From NCBI GenBank assembly GCA_900547305.1, contig URGH01000069.1:1-12549 (forward strand): a stretch of 12,549 nt of DNA, written 5' to 3'. Of this stretch, positions 1 to 7,080 are shown piece by piece (position 1 is the first letter of the stretch; the number at the start of each line of letters is the position of its first letter). This stretch comes from an uncultured Oscillospiraceae bacterium (lineage in GTDB: Bacteria > Bacillota > Clostridia > Oscillospirales > Acutalibacteraceae). The notes below the pieces were generated by a model. The model was given only the letters and a program-made list of their open reading frames with translations, did not search any database and was not told the DNA's origin. The translations under genes were made by a program, and so were the position numbers.

Positions 1-78
1 CTTGCAAAAATGAACGCAAAGCCGCAATCTAAAAGGCGGCGAGCGAAACCGCGGCAGGTTCGAGTCCTGTCACACTAA
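1..78 (+). tRNA. 3' part of a class II-like tRNA or tRNA-like RNA (5' end outside window)
   Basis: The clearest part is a T arm: a 5-bp stem (54-58 with 66-70) closing the loop TTCGAGT at 59-65. It is followed by a 7-nt acceptor strand (71-77) and an A at the discriminator position (78). Going upstream I can fold a short variable arm (GCG at 43-45 with CGC at 50-52), a 5-bp stem (21-25 with 36-40) where the anticodon arm should be, and a 4-bp D-like stem (2-5 with 16-19). The 5' acceptor strand would lie before base 1. Oddities: the presumed anticodon loop is 10 nt and contains CTA, the D loop lacks GG, and no CCA is encoded. The tail overlaps the AAGGAG ribosome site (77-82) of the next gene. 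It could be a degenerate tRNA, a class II tRNA I have folded wrongly, or a tRNA-like leader. An amino acid cannot be assigned. Confidence 0.4.
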
Positions 79-88
79 GGAGATTTTT

Positions 89-574
89 ATGTCATTTTTC
101 AGCACAACACTCGGAAAGCTTATTATCACCTTTTTAGTTTCAATGGTTCCCGTAATCGAGCTGCGCGGCGCAATACCCATAGGCGTGGGTATGGGTCTGC
201 CCTACTGGGCGGCAATACCCGTAGCTATTGTGGGCAACCTTGTTCCCGTGCCGTTTATTATTATATTCATTAAAAAAATATTTGCCTTTATGCGCGAAAA
301 AATGCCTAAGCTAGACGGGCTTGTAACCCGCCTTGAAAATAAGGCGAACAGCAAATCCGAAACGGTGCAGAAATACGCATTTTGGGGATTGTTTATCTTT
401 GTTGCCATTCCGCTGCCCGGAACAGGCGCATGGACGGGCGCGCTTATTGCCGCAATGCTTGAAATGAAGCTGAAAAAAGCATTCCCGTCAATCGCGCTCG
501 GCGTGCTTACCGCAGGGGCTATAGTTACGTTTGTAACATACCTTGTGCCCATAATAGCGCGGTTTTTCGCATAG
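89..574 (+). CDS. Small multidrug export family membrane protein (COG2426 / PF06695)
   Basis: This 161-residue protein is almost entirely hydrophobic. It has membrane stretches around residues 10-28, 38-62, 97-121 and 130-158, separated by a polar basic/acidic loop at about 66-95. Two conserved motifs identify the family: ELRGAIP (24-30), and PLPGTGAWTG (108-117), a re-entrant-loop-like signature. The name 'small multidrug export protein' is a database label; the transported substrate is not established, and the fold resembles the DedA superfamily. The ATG has an excellent AAGGAG site at 77-82. The next gene follows after 10 bp, so the two are probably cotranscribed. The length is normal for the family and nothing looks broken. 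Confidence 0.88.
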   Translation: MSFFSTTLGKLIITFLVSMVPVIELRGAIPIGVGMGLPYWAAIPVAIVGNLVPVPFIIIFIKKIFAFMREKMPKLDGLVTRLENKANSKSETVQKYAFWGLFIFVAIPLPGTGAWTGALIAAMLEMKLKKAFPSIALGVLTAGAIVTFVTYLVPIIARFFA

Positions 575-584
575 GTGACCGCCC

Positions 585-959
585 ATGCCGCTTTGCGAAA
601 ACCCCGTTTATATTCACGAGCCCACGCCGCTGCAATGCGGGCAGGCGGTGCTTGCCATGCTCTCGGGAGAAACGGTTGATAGAATAATAGAAATTGTCGG
701 CACCGAGCGCGAAACCGACCTTAAAATGATGTATTCCGCGCTGGATAAGCTGGGCATTACATACGAAAAAAGCCGCGTTCAGATAACGCGGCGTGAAGAA
801 CTGCCCGAAATATGCTTTTTAAGCCTTGAAACACCGCGCTGCTGGCATTGGTCGCTGTATTTCAAGGGAAAATTTCTCGACCCCGAGCACGGCGTGCTTG
901 ATGATTTTCCCGAATCGGGCAGAAAGTATTATTGGAAAATAATATCCGATGATATTTAA
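585..959 (+). CDS. Peptidase C39-like cysteine protease-fold protein
   Basis: This is a 124-residue protein without signal peptide or membrane segment, so it is probably cytoplasmic. It carries a papain-like arrangement in C39 order: Gln17-Cys18 in LQCGQAVLAM at the start of a helix, His88 in CWHWSLYF, and Asp99 in KFLDPEHG. These match the catalytic Cys, His and Asp of the C39 peptidase clan. The domain is shorter than the bacteriocin-processing C39 domain (about 130-150 residues) and no ABC transporter is attached, so it may be a stand-alone hydrolase of unknown substrate. The start is supported by AGGTGA at 573-578, which overlaps the stop of the preceding gene. The tight spacing suggests coexpression with the upstream membrane protein. 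Catalytic activity is inferred from the motifs only. Confidence 0.7.
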   Translation: MPLCENPVYIHEPTPLQCGQAVLAMLSGETVDRIIEIVGTERETDLKMMYSALDKLGITYEKSRVQITRREELPEICFLSLETPRCWHWSLYFKGKFLDPEHGVLDDFPESGRKYYWKIISDDI

Positions 960-997
960 GGCGAATATATCTTTTCGGAAAAGGACGGCGAATTTAT

Positions 998-1087
998 ATG
1001 AAAAAGAAAAAAGAAATTGAAAATTTTTATAAATCGCTGTCGTTACTTAACGATGATATGGACTTAACCGATTTGACCGAACGTTAA
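998..1087 (+). CDS. Possible 29-residue micro-ORF
   Basis: An ATG-TAA frame of 29 codons begins 39 bp after the C39-like gene. The product starts MKKKKEIENF and ends DLTDLTER: strongly basic at the N-terminus, acidic at the C-terminus, and probably helical. A weak AAGGA-type site lies at 981-985, about 12 bp upstream, which is slightly far. The reading could be a real small protein coexpressed with the two genes before it, the remnant of a larger gene, or chance. I recognise no family. Confidence 0.3.
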   Translation: MKKKKEIENFYKSLSLLNDDMDLTDLTER

Positions 1088-1139
1088 TTTTTACAGCGTG
1101 TTTAATTAATATATTCGGGAATAGGTAAAAAAACCAAAA

Positions 1140-1317
1140 AGGCTCCCTTGTGTAAAGGGTGCGGGTGTCCGGTGGACACCTCTGCGAAGCAGAAGCACCG
1201 ACCGAAGCGGCAGCCGAGACGGTGGCATGCGTAAGCTATGACTGAGGGATTGTTGCAAGCCAAGCATTAGAAAGAATACTCCCCTCTGTTTCGGCAAAGC
1301 CGAACAGAGGGGAGCCT
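1140..1317. repeat. Dispersed palindromic (MITE-like) intergenic element
   Basis: This non-coding 178-bp block is bounded by 8-bp inverted ends, AGGCTCCC at 1140-1147 and GGGAGCCT at 1310-1317. It is packed with hairpins: CCCTT/AAGGG at 1145-1159, a 7-bp stem GGTGTCC/GGACACC at 1164-1180, TCTGC/GCAGA at 1181-1193, and a long stem at 1281-1312. The phrases GGCTCCCTTGTGTAAAGGG and ACTGAGGGATTGTT resemble repeats I recall as scattered through genomes of gut Clostridia (recollection, not searched). No transposase is encoded and I see no target-site duplication. It sits between convergent genes. Confidence 0.6.
1281..1312 (-). terminator. Strong hairpin at end of palindromic repeat, likely terminates the trkH transcript
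   Basis: CCCCTCTGTT at 1281-1290 plus CGGC pairs with GCCGAACAGAGGGG at 1299-1312, giving a stem of about 14 bp with one bulged T and an AAA loop. It begins 19 bp beyond the trkH stop. On the - strand it is followed by AGTATTCTTTCT rather than a clean U run, so it is an imperfect intrinsic terminator. It may equally protect the 3' end of the message. Confidence 0.45.
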
Positions 1318-1330
1318 AAATAACGAAGAG

Positions 1331-2779
1331 TTATTTGTTCCTCGCCCATGAAACAGGGGCGAGGGCTATTATTATCGGGAAAATTTCAAGGCGACCGAGC
1401 AGCATTGCAAAGGAAAGCACTATTTTTGCAAACGCCGAGTACCCGCCGAAGCTACCTGCCGGTCCTACCGCAGCGAAACCGGGACCTACGTTATTAAAGC
1501 AGGTGACTGCGGCGGTAAAATTGGTTTCAAAATCAAAGGGCTCAAAGCTTAAGGCTAAAAATATTGCAAGCAGGCAGACAAAGTAGATAAGAAAATAGTT
1601 ACTTACTCCCTTGCGGGTGTGGCCGTCTACCGTTTTGCCCTCAAATCTTAAAGAAGACACCGAGCGCGGGTGGAGCATACGCTTTACCTCATTGCTTATA
1701 AGCTTGAAAAGCAGAACTATGCGTGATACCTTAATACCGCCGGCGGTAGAGCCCGCGCAGCCGCCTATAAACATAAGAATGAGCAAAATATTTTTCGATA
1801 AATTGGGCCAAAGGTTAAAATCGGTTGTTGCGTAACCGGTGGTGGAAATAATTGAAGATACCTGAAACGCCGCCGCACGCACCGTTTCCTCTGCGCCGAC
1901 GAATAAATGACGGATATTCCAGGATATAACGGCAATCGAAGAAGCAATTATTCCCAAATATGCCCAAAGCTCGGTGCTTGTAACCACTGCCTTGAATTTG
2001 CGTAAAAGCGCCAGATAGTATAAATTGAAGTTAACGCCAAAAAGCACCATAAATACGGTTATTACCCACTGAATATAGGGGGAATAGCCCGCAATGCTGT
2101 CCCGCTTTATACCGAAACCGCCCGTACCCGCAGTGCCGAAGGCGTGCAGCAGGCTTTCAAAAAACGACATGCCGCCGAAAAGCAGCATAATCGTCTCAAT
2201 AACCGTCATACCGATATAAATGAGATAGAGTATAAGCGCGGTGTCCTTTATTCGCGGCACCAATTTACCTACCGTGGGGCCCGGAATTTCCGCCCTTAAA
2301 ATGTGTATGGGGCGCTCGGAAACGTTGGGCAGTATTGCCATAACGAAAACGATTATTCCCATACCGCCGACCCAGTGGGTAAAGCTGCGCCAAAAAAGTG
2401 CCCCGTGGGAAAGCACCTCAACATCGGGTATAACAGACGAGCCGGTGGTGGTAAAGCCGCTGACGATTTCAAAAAATGCGTCGGCATAGGAAGTTACCGC
2501 GCCGCTGAGCACCAGCGGCACAGCCCCCACAAGCGAGAGCATTATCCAGGTAAACGCCACTATTATAAAGCCCTCTTTTGCGTAAATAACGTGGGTTCTC
2601 GGTTTTAGAAAATATTTCGGCAGCAGCCCTAACGCAAGGCTTATTGCCGCCGAAATTAAAAAGGCAAGCCAGGTTTGTCTTTCGCCGTAAATCACGCCTA
2701 CTATTGCGGGCAAAAGCAGCAGCGCCGCCTCAACGCGCAGCACAAGACCCACCGCGTTAATAATCATTCTGCGATTCAT
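1331..2779 (-). CDS. trkH: Trk-type potassium uptake channel subunit TrkH
   Basis: This is a 482-residue K+ translocating subunit in the cytoplasmic membrane, with four repeated membrane-pore-membrane units. The four selectivity-filter segments are visible: TTTGSS near 110-115, GTAGTGGFG at 215-223, STTGYA at 312-317 and FNNVGPG at 428-434. The conserved GGCAGSTAGGIK lies at 339-350 and the family's C-terminal LGRLEIFPII at 461-470. Length and motifs are complete. The partner gene trkA lies 6 bp upstream, and the trkH ribosome site (AAAGGTAA) overlaps the trkA stop, so translation is likely coupled. Uptake is gated by TrkA binding nucleotides. It could be called KtrB-like, but the full-length two-domain TrkA beside it favours Trk. 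Confidence 0.95.
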   Translation of the reverse strand: MNRRMIINAVGLVLRVEAALLLLPAIVGVIYGERQTWLAFLISAAISLALGLLPKYFLKPRTHVIYAKEGFIIVAFTWIMLSLVGAVPLVLSGAVTSYADAFFEIVSGFTTTGSSVIPDVEVLSHGALFWRSFTHWVGGMGIIVFVMAILPNVSERPIHILRAEIPGPTVGKLVPRIKDTALILYLIYIGMTVIETIMLLFGGMSFFESLLHAFGTAGTGGFGIKRDSIAGYSPYIQWVITVFMVLFGVNFNLYYLALLRKFKAVVTSTELWAYLGIIASSIAVISWNIRHLFVGAEETVRAAAFQVSSIISTTGYATTDFNLWPNLSKNILLILMFIGGCAGSTAGGIKVSRIVLLFKLISNEVKRMLHPRSVSSLRFEGKTVDGHTRKGVSNYFLIYFVCLLAIFLALSFEPFDFETNFTAAVTCFNNVGPGFAAVGPAGSFGGYSAFAKIVLSFAMLLGRLEIFPIIIALAPVSWARNK

Positions 2780-2785
2780 AAGCGG

Positions 2786-4153
2786 TTACCTTTGCCTTTC
2801 CACAATTTCGGAAAGCTCGTTTAAACGTCTTCCGGCGGAAATAATAACCACCCTGTCGCCCGGGCGAATCATATCGTCGCCCGTGGGGATTATGCTCTTT
2901 CTGCCGCGGATTATTCCCGCAACCAATATATTGGGCTTTGTGGGCAACTCTTTAAACGGAATGTTTATTATACTGCAATCGGCGCTCACCTTAAATTCAA
3001 GCGCCTCGGCATTGCCGTTCATAAGCTTATAAAGCGTTTCCACCTTACTGCCGAGCGAGTTTTCAAGCGCTCGGGCATATTGCACGGCAACGTCTGCCAC
3101 CGTTTTCATTGGGGACGCTATTGTGTCTATTCCCAGCCTTGTTGCGGTGCCCATAAATTCGGGGCGGTTTATTTTTGCTATTACCTTGGGCACGTTCTGC
3201 TGTAAAGCGAAATACGAAAGCAATATATTTTCTTCGTCAAGCCCCGTAAGCGCCGCAAAAGCGTCAACATTGCGTATGCCCTCTTCAAGCAGCAGCTCCT
3301 GGTGCGCCGCGTCGCCGTTTATAATAACCGCCTCGGGCAATATTTCGCTGAACTCCTTGCAGCGTTCCCTGTCGGCGTCTATAATCTTAACGGCGTTGCC
3401 GCCCGAAATCAGCAGCCTTGAAAGATAATATGAGGTTCTTGTAGCCCCGAGCATCATAACCGTGCGCGCCTGCTTTTGCAGAAGACCTAATTTTTTTAGT
3501 AACTTAGGTATACCGGTAGAAGACGCGGTTATACCTATCTTATCCCCGCTTTTAAGCACAAAATTACCGTCGGGTATATATAGCTCGCCCCCGCGCTCCA
3601 CCGCGCAGATAAGGAAATTATCGGGGTGCTTTTTGCGCAGCTCCGTAAGGCTCATACCGTCAAGCGGGCTGTTTTCCTTTAAAACCAGTTCCACCATTTC
3701 AAAGTTACCGCGGGAGAAAGTCTCCACCTTAACGGCAGAGGGCAGCTTTAAAACATTGAAAAGCTCCCGCGCCACAAACTGCTCGGGATTTATGGTCATT
3801 GAAAGGTCAAGCTCCTTTTTAAGGAAAGCAAGGCTTTTATCGTTATATTCGGGTCCGCGTATGCGCGCTATTGTGTGCGCCGTGCCCATGCGCTTAGCCA
3901 AAAAGCAGCTGAGCATATTAAATTCATCAGAACCCGTAACGGCTATCATAAGCTCGCAATTATCCGCTCCCGCCTCAAGCAGCGCGTCGGAATCGGTTCC
4001 GCTGCCGCAAATTGTCATAACATCGTAAATATTGGAAAGCTCGGAAACCACGTCCGGATCGTTATCCATTGCGACTATTTCGTGTCCCTCGGATAAAAGC
4101 GACTCAACTATGGTGCACCCCACCTTACCGCAGCCAACTACTATAATTCTCAT
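2786..4153 (-). CDS. trkA: Trk potassium uptake regulatory subunit TrkA (two RCK domains)
   Basis: This 455-residue cytosolic gating subunit of TrkH has the classical duplicated architecture: RCK_N about 1-120, RCK_C about 145-222, RCK_N about 229-350 and RCK_C about 370-455. The first Rossmann motif is intact (GCGKVG, 7-12, with Asp30 at the end of the second strand), as expected for NAD(H) or ATP/ADP binding. The corresponding second motif reads GATRTS (235-240), lacking the second and third glycines of GxGxxG, so nucleotide binding in that half may be altered or absent. An AAGGG site (on the complement of 4161-4165) precedes the ATG. The flavodiiron gene ends 24 bp upstream, compatible with a common transcript. 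There are no signs of truncation. Confidence 0.95.
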   Translation of the reverse strand: MRIIVVGCGKVGCTIVESLLSEGHEIVAMDNDPDVVSELSNIYDVMTICGSGTDSDALLEAGADNCELMIAVTGSDEFNMLSCFLAKRMGTAHTIARIRGPEYNDKSLAFLKKELDLSMTINPEQFVARELFNVLKLPSAVKVETFSRGNFEMVELVLKENSPLDGMSLTELRKKHPDNFLICAVERGGELYIPDGNFVLKSGDKIGITASSTGIPKLLKKLGLLQKQARTVMMLGATRTSYYLSRLLISGGNAVKIIDADRERCKEFSEILPEAVIINGDAAHQELLLEEGIRNVDAFAALTGLDEENILLSYFALQQNVPKVIAKINRPEFMGTATRLGIDTIASPMKTVADVAVQYARALENSLGSKVETLYKLMNGNAEALEFKVSADCSIINIPFKELPTKPNILVAGIIRGRKSIIPTGDDMIRPGDRVVIISAGRRLNELSEIVERQR

Positions 4154-4177
4154 ATTTCATCCCTTAAAAATGATTAT

Positions 4178-5332
4178 TTATCGACAAAGCTCTTTTGCCA
4201 AAGCGTCGATTTTTTCGCTGCTGTCATCATTAAGAGCTGACGTTACGGTGACGGTCGTATCGGTAAATGCTATATTTTTGCTTTTTTCAAATGCGGCGCG
4301 CATTTTCTTTGCGGCTATGGGCGCCCACGAGCCGTTTTCAATAAGTCCTATTGTGCGGTTTTGGTAATTGCGTTCGCAAAGCGCGTCAATAAAATGCTTC
4401 ATAAAGGGGAAAACATCGCCGTTATAGGTAGGCGACGCCAGCACCAGCTTGCCGTAGCGGAAAGCGTCCTCAACCGCCTCTGCCATATCACACAGCGCAA
4501 GGTTATTCATAGCCACCTTCGGGCAACCGAGGGCTTTAAGCCGCTCCGCCAGTAATTCCGCCGCCTTTTCGGTGTTGCCGTAAACCGAGGTGTAGGCAAT
4601 GCACACGCCCTCGCTTTCAACCCCGTAGGAGGACCATGTGTTGTAAAGTCCTATATAATAGCCCAAATTTTCATTCAGCACAGGTCCGTGCAGCGGGCAT
4701 ATTTTTTCAATATCAAGCGCAGCCGCTTTTTTGAGCAGCGCCTGCACCTGCGCGCCGTATTTGCCCACTATGCCGAAATAATATCTTCTCGCCTCGCACG
4801 CCCAGTCCTCATCGGTATCAAGCGTGCCGAATTTGCCGAAACCGTCGGCTGAAAAAAGCGTTTTATCCTTATCGTCATAAGTAACGGTAACCTCGGGCCA
4901 GTGCACCATGGGCGCAAAAATAAACTTTAATTCCCGCTCGCCGAGGCTCAGTGTATCGCCGTCGTTTATTACAAGCGTATTTTTGCAAATTCCCTTGCCG
5001 AAAAAGTTATCCATCATAGCAAAAGCCTTGGCGTTTGCAACAACCGCGGTTTCGGGGTATTCCCGCAAAAAGTCGGTAAGGCTTGCGGAATGATCGGGCT
5101 CCATATGCTGAATAACAATGTAATCGGGCTTTTTATCGCCCAGCAGCTTTTTGATATTTGCGAGCCACTCGGCGGCAAAGTGTTTATCCACCGAGTCCAT
5201 AATAACGGTTTTTTCATCGGCTATTATATACGAGTTGTACGCCATGCCGTTCGGCACAAGGTACTGCCCCTCAAAAAGCTTTATTTCGTAATCGTTTACA
5301 CCTACATAGTGTATTCCTTTTTCAAGTGTCAT
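4178..5332 (-). CDS. fprA: Flavodiiron protein (A-type; O2/NO reductase)
   Basis: This is a 384-residue cytosolic scavenging reductase that reduces O2 to water or NO to N2O in anaerobes, usually taking electrons from rubredoxin or a related donor. Residues 1-240 form the metallo-beta-lactamase-like di-iron domain with every ligand present: His76, Glu78, Asp80 and His81 in HMEPDH, His144 in VHWPE, Asp163 in SADGFG, and His215 in PLHGP. Residues 243-384 form the flavodoxin domain, with the FMN phosphate loop TSVYGNT (248-254). There is no rubredoxin or NAD(P)H-oxidoreductase extension, so this is the simple A class. The ribosome site AAGGAAG begins at the stop of the cohesin gene 17 bp upstream. 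Its place between surface proteins and K+ uptake genes is unusual functionally, though the spacing argues for cotranscription. Confidence 0.95.
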   Translation of the reverse strand: MTLEKGIHYVGVNDYEIKLFEGQYLVPNGMAYNSYIIADEKTVIMDSVDKHFAAEWLANIKKLLGDKKPDYIVIQHMEPDHSASLTDFLREYPETAVVANAKAFAMMDNFFGKGICKNTLVINDGDTLSLGERELKFIFAPMVHWPEVTVTYDDKDKTLFSADGFGKFGTLDTDEDWACEARRYYFGIVGKYGAQVQALLKKAAALDIEKICPLHGPVLNENLGYYIGLYNTWSSYGVESEGVCIAYTSVYGNTEKAAELLAERLKALGCPKVAMNNLALCDMAEAVEDAFRYGKLVLASPTYNGDVFPFMKHFIDALCERNYQNRTIGLIENGSWAPIAAKKMRAAFEKSKNIAFTDTTVTVTSALNDDSSEKIDALAKELCR

Positions 5333-5349
5333 TTTAAAGCGCTTCCTTT

Positions 5350-6876
5350 TTATTTTGTTTTTTCTTCGGTTTCCTTTTGCGGCTCGCTGCCGTCCTCAAT
5401 TGTTACATTATCAAACGCGTTTGTAAACATATCCGTATCGTAACCGTCGTCCTCCGCGTCAAACGGCGGCTTTACAATGCGTATTATAAGCATAACCGCA
5501 AGCACAACGGCGGCGATTATAACCGCGATTATTCCTATTACTATCACCTTAGCGTTAGCGGAAAGCGAAGCAAAACGCGCCGCAAAGCCCGCACCCTTTT
5601 GGGGCGCTTCGGCACTTACATCGCTTAAAGTAAATTCGGGGCAGCGCTGTAATACATTTTCGCGGCTGTCGTAGCGGTAGGTTGCAAAATTCTTTTCAAA
5701 AAAGCAGTAGGTGTAATAAAAATCGGTATAGCCGTCGTCGGGGCTTTTGTAAGCCGAAATATCAAAATCGCCTATTTTAACGCTTGACTGATAAAAGCCT
5801 GCGGGAACGGTTTTTCCCTCGGGTATATCAGCGAATATATAAGTATTATTGCCGAATGTCGCGTATTTTAACTTTTTAAATGTTTTTCCGTCCGATTCCA
5901 GCGTGTAGGGCTGGTAGCTTTCGCTGTTTTCGCCCTTTAAATAATAAAGGGTGAAGTTCGCGTCGGTATCCTGCGCCGCGGCAACCTCTGTTTCGCCATA
6001 TGTAACGGTATTCGCCTTAAAACCGTTAGGCAGAGTAAAGCCGGAAAGATCGGTTGCCACCGAATATTTCACGCCGTCTATAACCGTGCTTTTTTCGGGC
6101 TCGTCGGTATTATCCTCAGGCTTGGTCTCGCCGTCAAGCTCCTCCCCCTCCTTTAGGCGGGTTATAACTATTGTATAGGTTTTCTGTGTACCGTTTTGCG
6201 CCGTGACGGTTACGGTGCGGGTGTTTTTGCCTACTTCAAGAGCTTCTTTTCCGCCTACGGCAACGGTTGCTTTACCGTCGGTCGCGGTGGCGTATACCTT
6301 GCAGGTAGTCACCTCATATTTAACCTTTGCGGTATAGCTTGTTCTGCCGGTAGAAAACCCGGGGGTCAGCGTTCCGTTGCTTATTGAAAGCGATTTAAGC
6401 GTTGCAACGCCGGGCTTTGCCGCGTCGGAAACGGTAAGTGTAGCAGAGGCTTCGGGGGCAGCCGGAGCTGGCCCCGAAGTTTGCTGTGCACCGGTCACCC
6501 ATTTGCCGCCAAGCACTCGTATTTGACAGGCACCGGACTTTATAGCTTTAAAAGTAAAGCTGAATTCTGCTTTTTTCTCACCCGGATCGGTTCGGAATGA
6601 TATCATTCCACCACCCGCACTTATTAAATCAGTAGACTTGACGGATGTTGACGAGTATTGCAGAACTTCTTGATTATATTTCACCGAAGATTCAAGAGCA
6701 TATATTACATCTGAAGAATTAAATCTTACATAAACGGTTATATCCTGACCGACAGAACACTTTTGTTTGTCGAATGATATTGTAGCACCATCTGCACTAA
6801 CCTGTAAAAACATAATTGATAAAGTACAAGCACATAAAACTAAACTTATTATGCTTTTTTTGAACAATTCTTTCAT
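5350..6876 (-). CDS. Membrane-anchored cohesin protein with cadherin-like beta-sandwich module
   Basis: Modules, numbered from the chosen start: signal peptide 1-28 (ending LQVSA); cohesin-type domain about 29-151, with the family pattern of an opening strand (ISFDKQKCSVGQDITVYV), then VKYNQEVLQY and FSFTFKAI; cadherin-like beta-sandwich about 157-240; acidic linker 242-266; an unrecognised aromatic-rich extracellular region about 267-418; one transmembrane helix about 444-466; and an acidic 40-residue cytoplasmic tail. Cohesins bind dockerins, and the upstream gene ends in a dockerin, so this is probably its membrane receptor. I chose the ATG at 6876 because AAAGAGGA abuts the ATG at 6882 but lies 6 bp from this one. 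The first 110 codons are AT-rich (TTA, AGA, TCA) unlike the rest. There is no LPXTG or SLH anchor. The module calls rest on sequence pattern only. Confidence 0.8.
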   Translation of the reverse strand: MKELFKKSIISLVLCACTLSIMFLQVSADGATISFDKQKCSVGQDITVYVRFNSSDVIYALESSVKYNQEVLQYSSTSVKSTDLISAGGGMISFRTDPGEKKAEFSFTFKAIKSGACQIRVLGGKWVTGAQQTSGPAPAAPEASATLTVSDAAKPGVATLKSLSISNGTLTPGFSTGRTSYTAKVKYEVTTCKVYATATDGKATVAVGGKEALEVGKNTRTVTVTAQNGTQKTYTIVITRLKEGEELDGETKPEDNTDEPEKSTVIDGVKYSVATDLSGFTLPNGFKANTVTYGETEVAAAQDTDANFTLYYLKGENSESYQPYTLESDGKTFKKLKYATFGNNTYIFADIPEGKTVPAGFYQSSVKIGDFDISAYKSPDDGYTDFYYTYCFFEKNFATYRYDSRENVLQRCPEFTLSDVSAEAPQKGAGFAARFASLSANAKVIVIGIIAVIIAAVVLAVMLIIRIVKPPFDAEDDGYDTDMFTNAFDNVTIEDGSEPQKETEEKTK

Positions 6877-7080
6877 ATTCATTCCTCTTTTAAGTCAAAG
6901 TAATAACACCCATTAAGTGTCTTTTAATATTTGCCAAATCCATTATATCTATTACGCCGTCTCTGTTTGTATCTGCACCGATTAAATCTGTGCCTTTGAG
7001 GGTAATAACTCCTAACAAATGTCTTTTAATATTTGCCAGATCCATTATATCTATTTTTGAGTCCCCGTTTGTATCACCCC
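6541..7080. other. AT-rich island spanning the cohesin-dockerin gene junction
   Basis: By hand count 183 of 540 bases (34%) are G or C, against 74 of 120 (62%) on the left flank (6421-6540) and 61 of 120 (51%) on the right flank (7081-7200). The island covers the first ~112 residues of the cohesin protein and the whole dockerin of the upstream gene. It is coding apart from 13 bp. Synonymous choices also shift to AGA, TTA/TTG, GCA and TCA. Confidence 0.65.

Noticed and set aside
1..78. 3' end of a tmRNA
   Set aside because: The terminal bases do not match the usual tmRNA end (GCTCCACCA-like), and no tag-peptide frame is visible.
1106..1297. 63-codon - strand frame across the palindromic element
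   Set aside because: It is made of hairpin DNA of a non-coding repeat; the translation has no family features.
3462..4028. 188-codon open frame on the + strand opposite trkA
   Set aside because: It lies wholly inside the well-supported trkA coding region, has no ribosome site, and its serine-rich translation looks like an antisense shadow.
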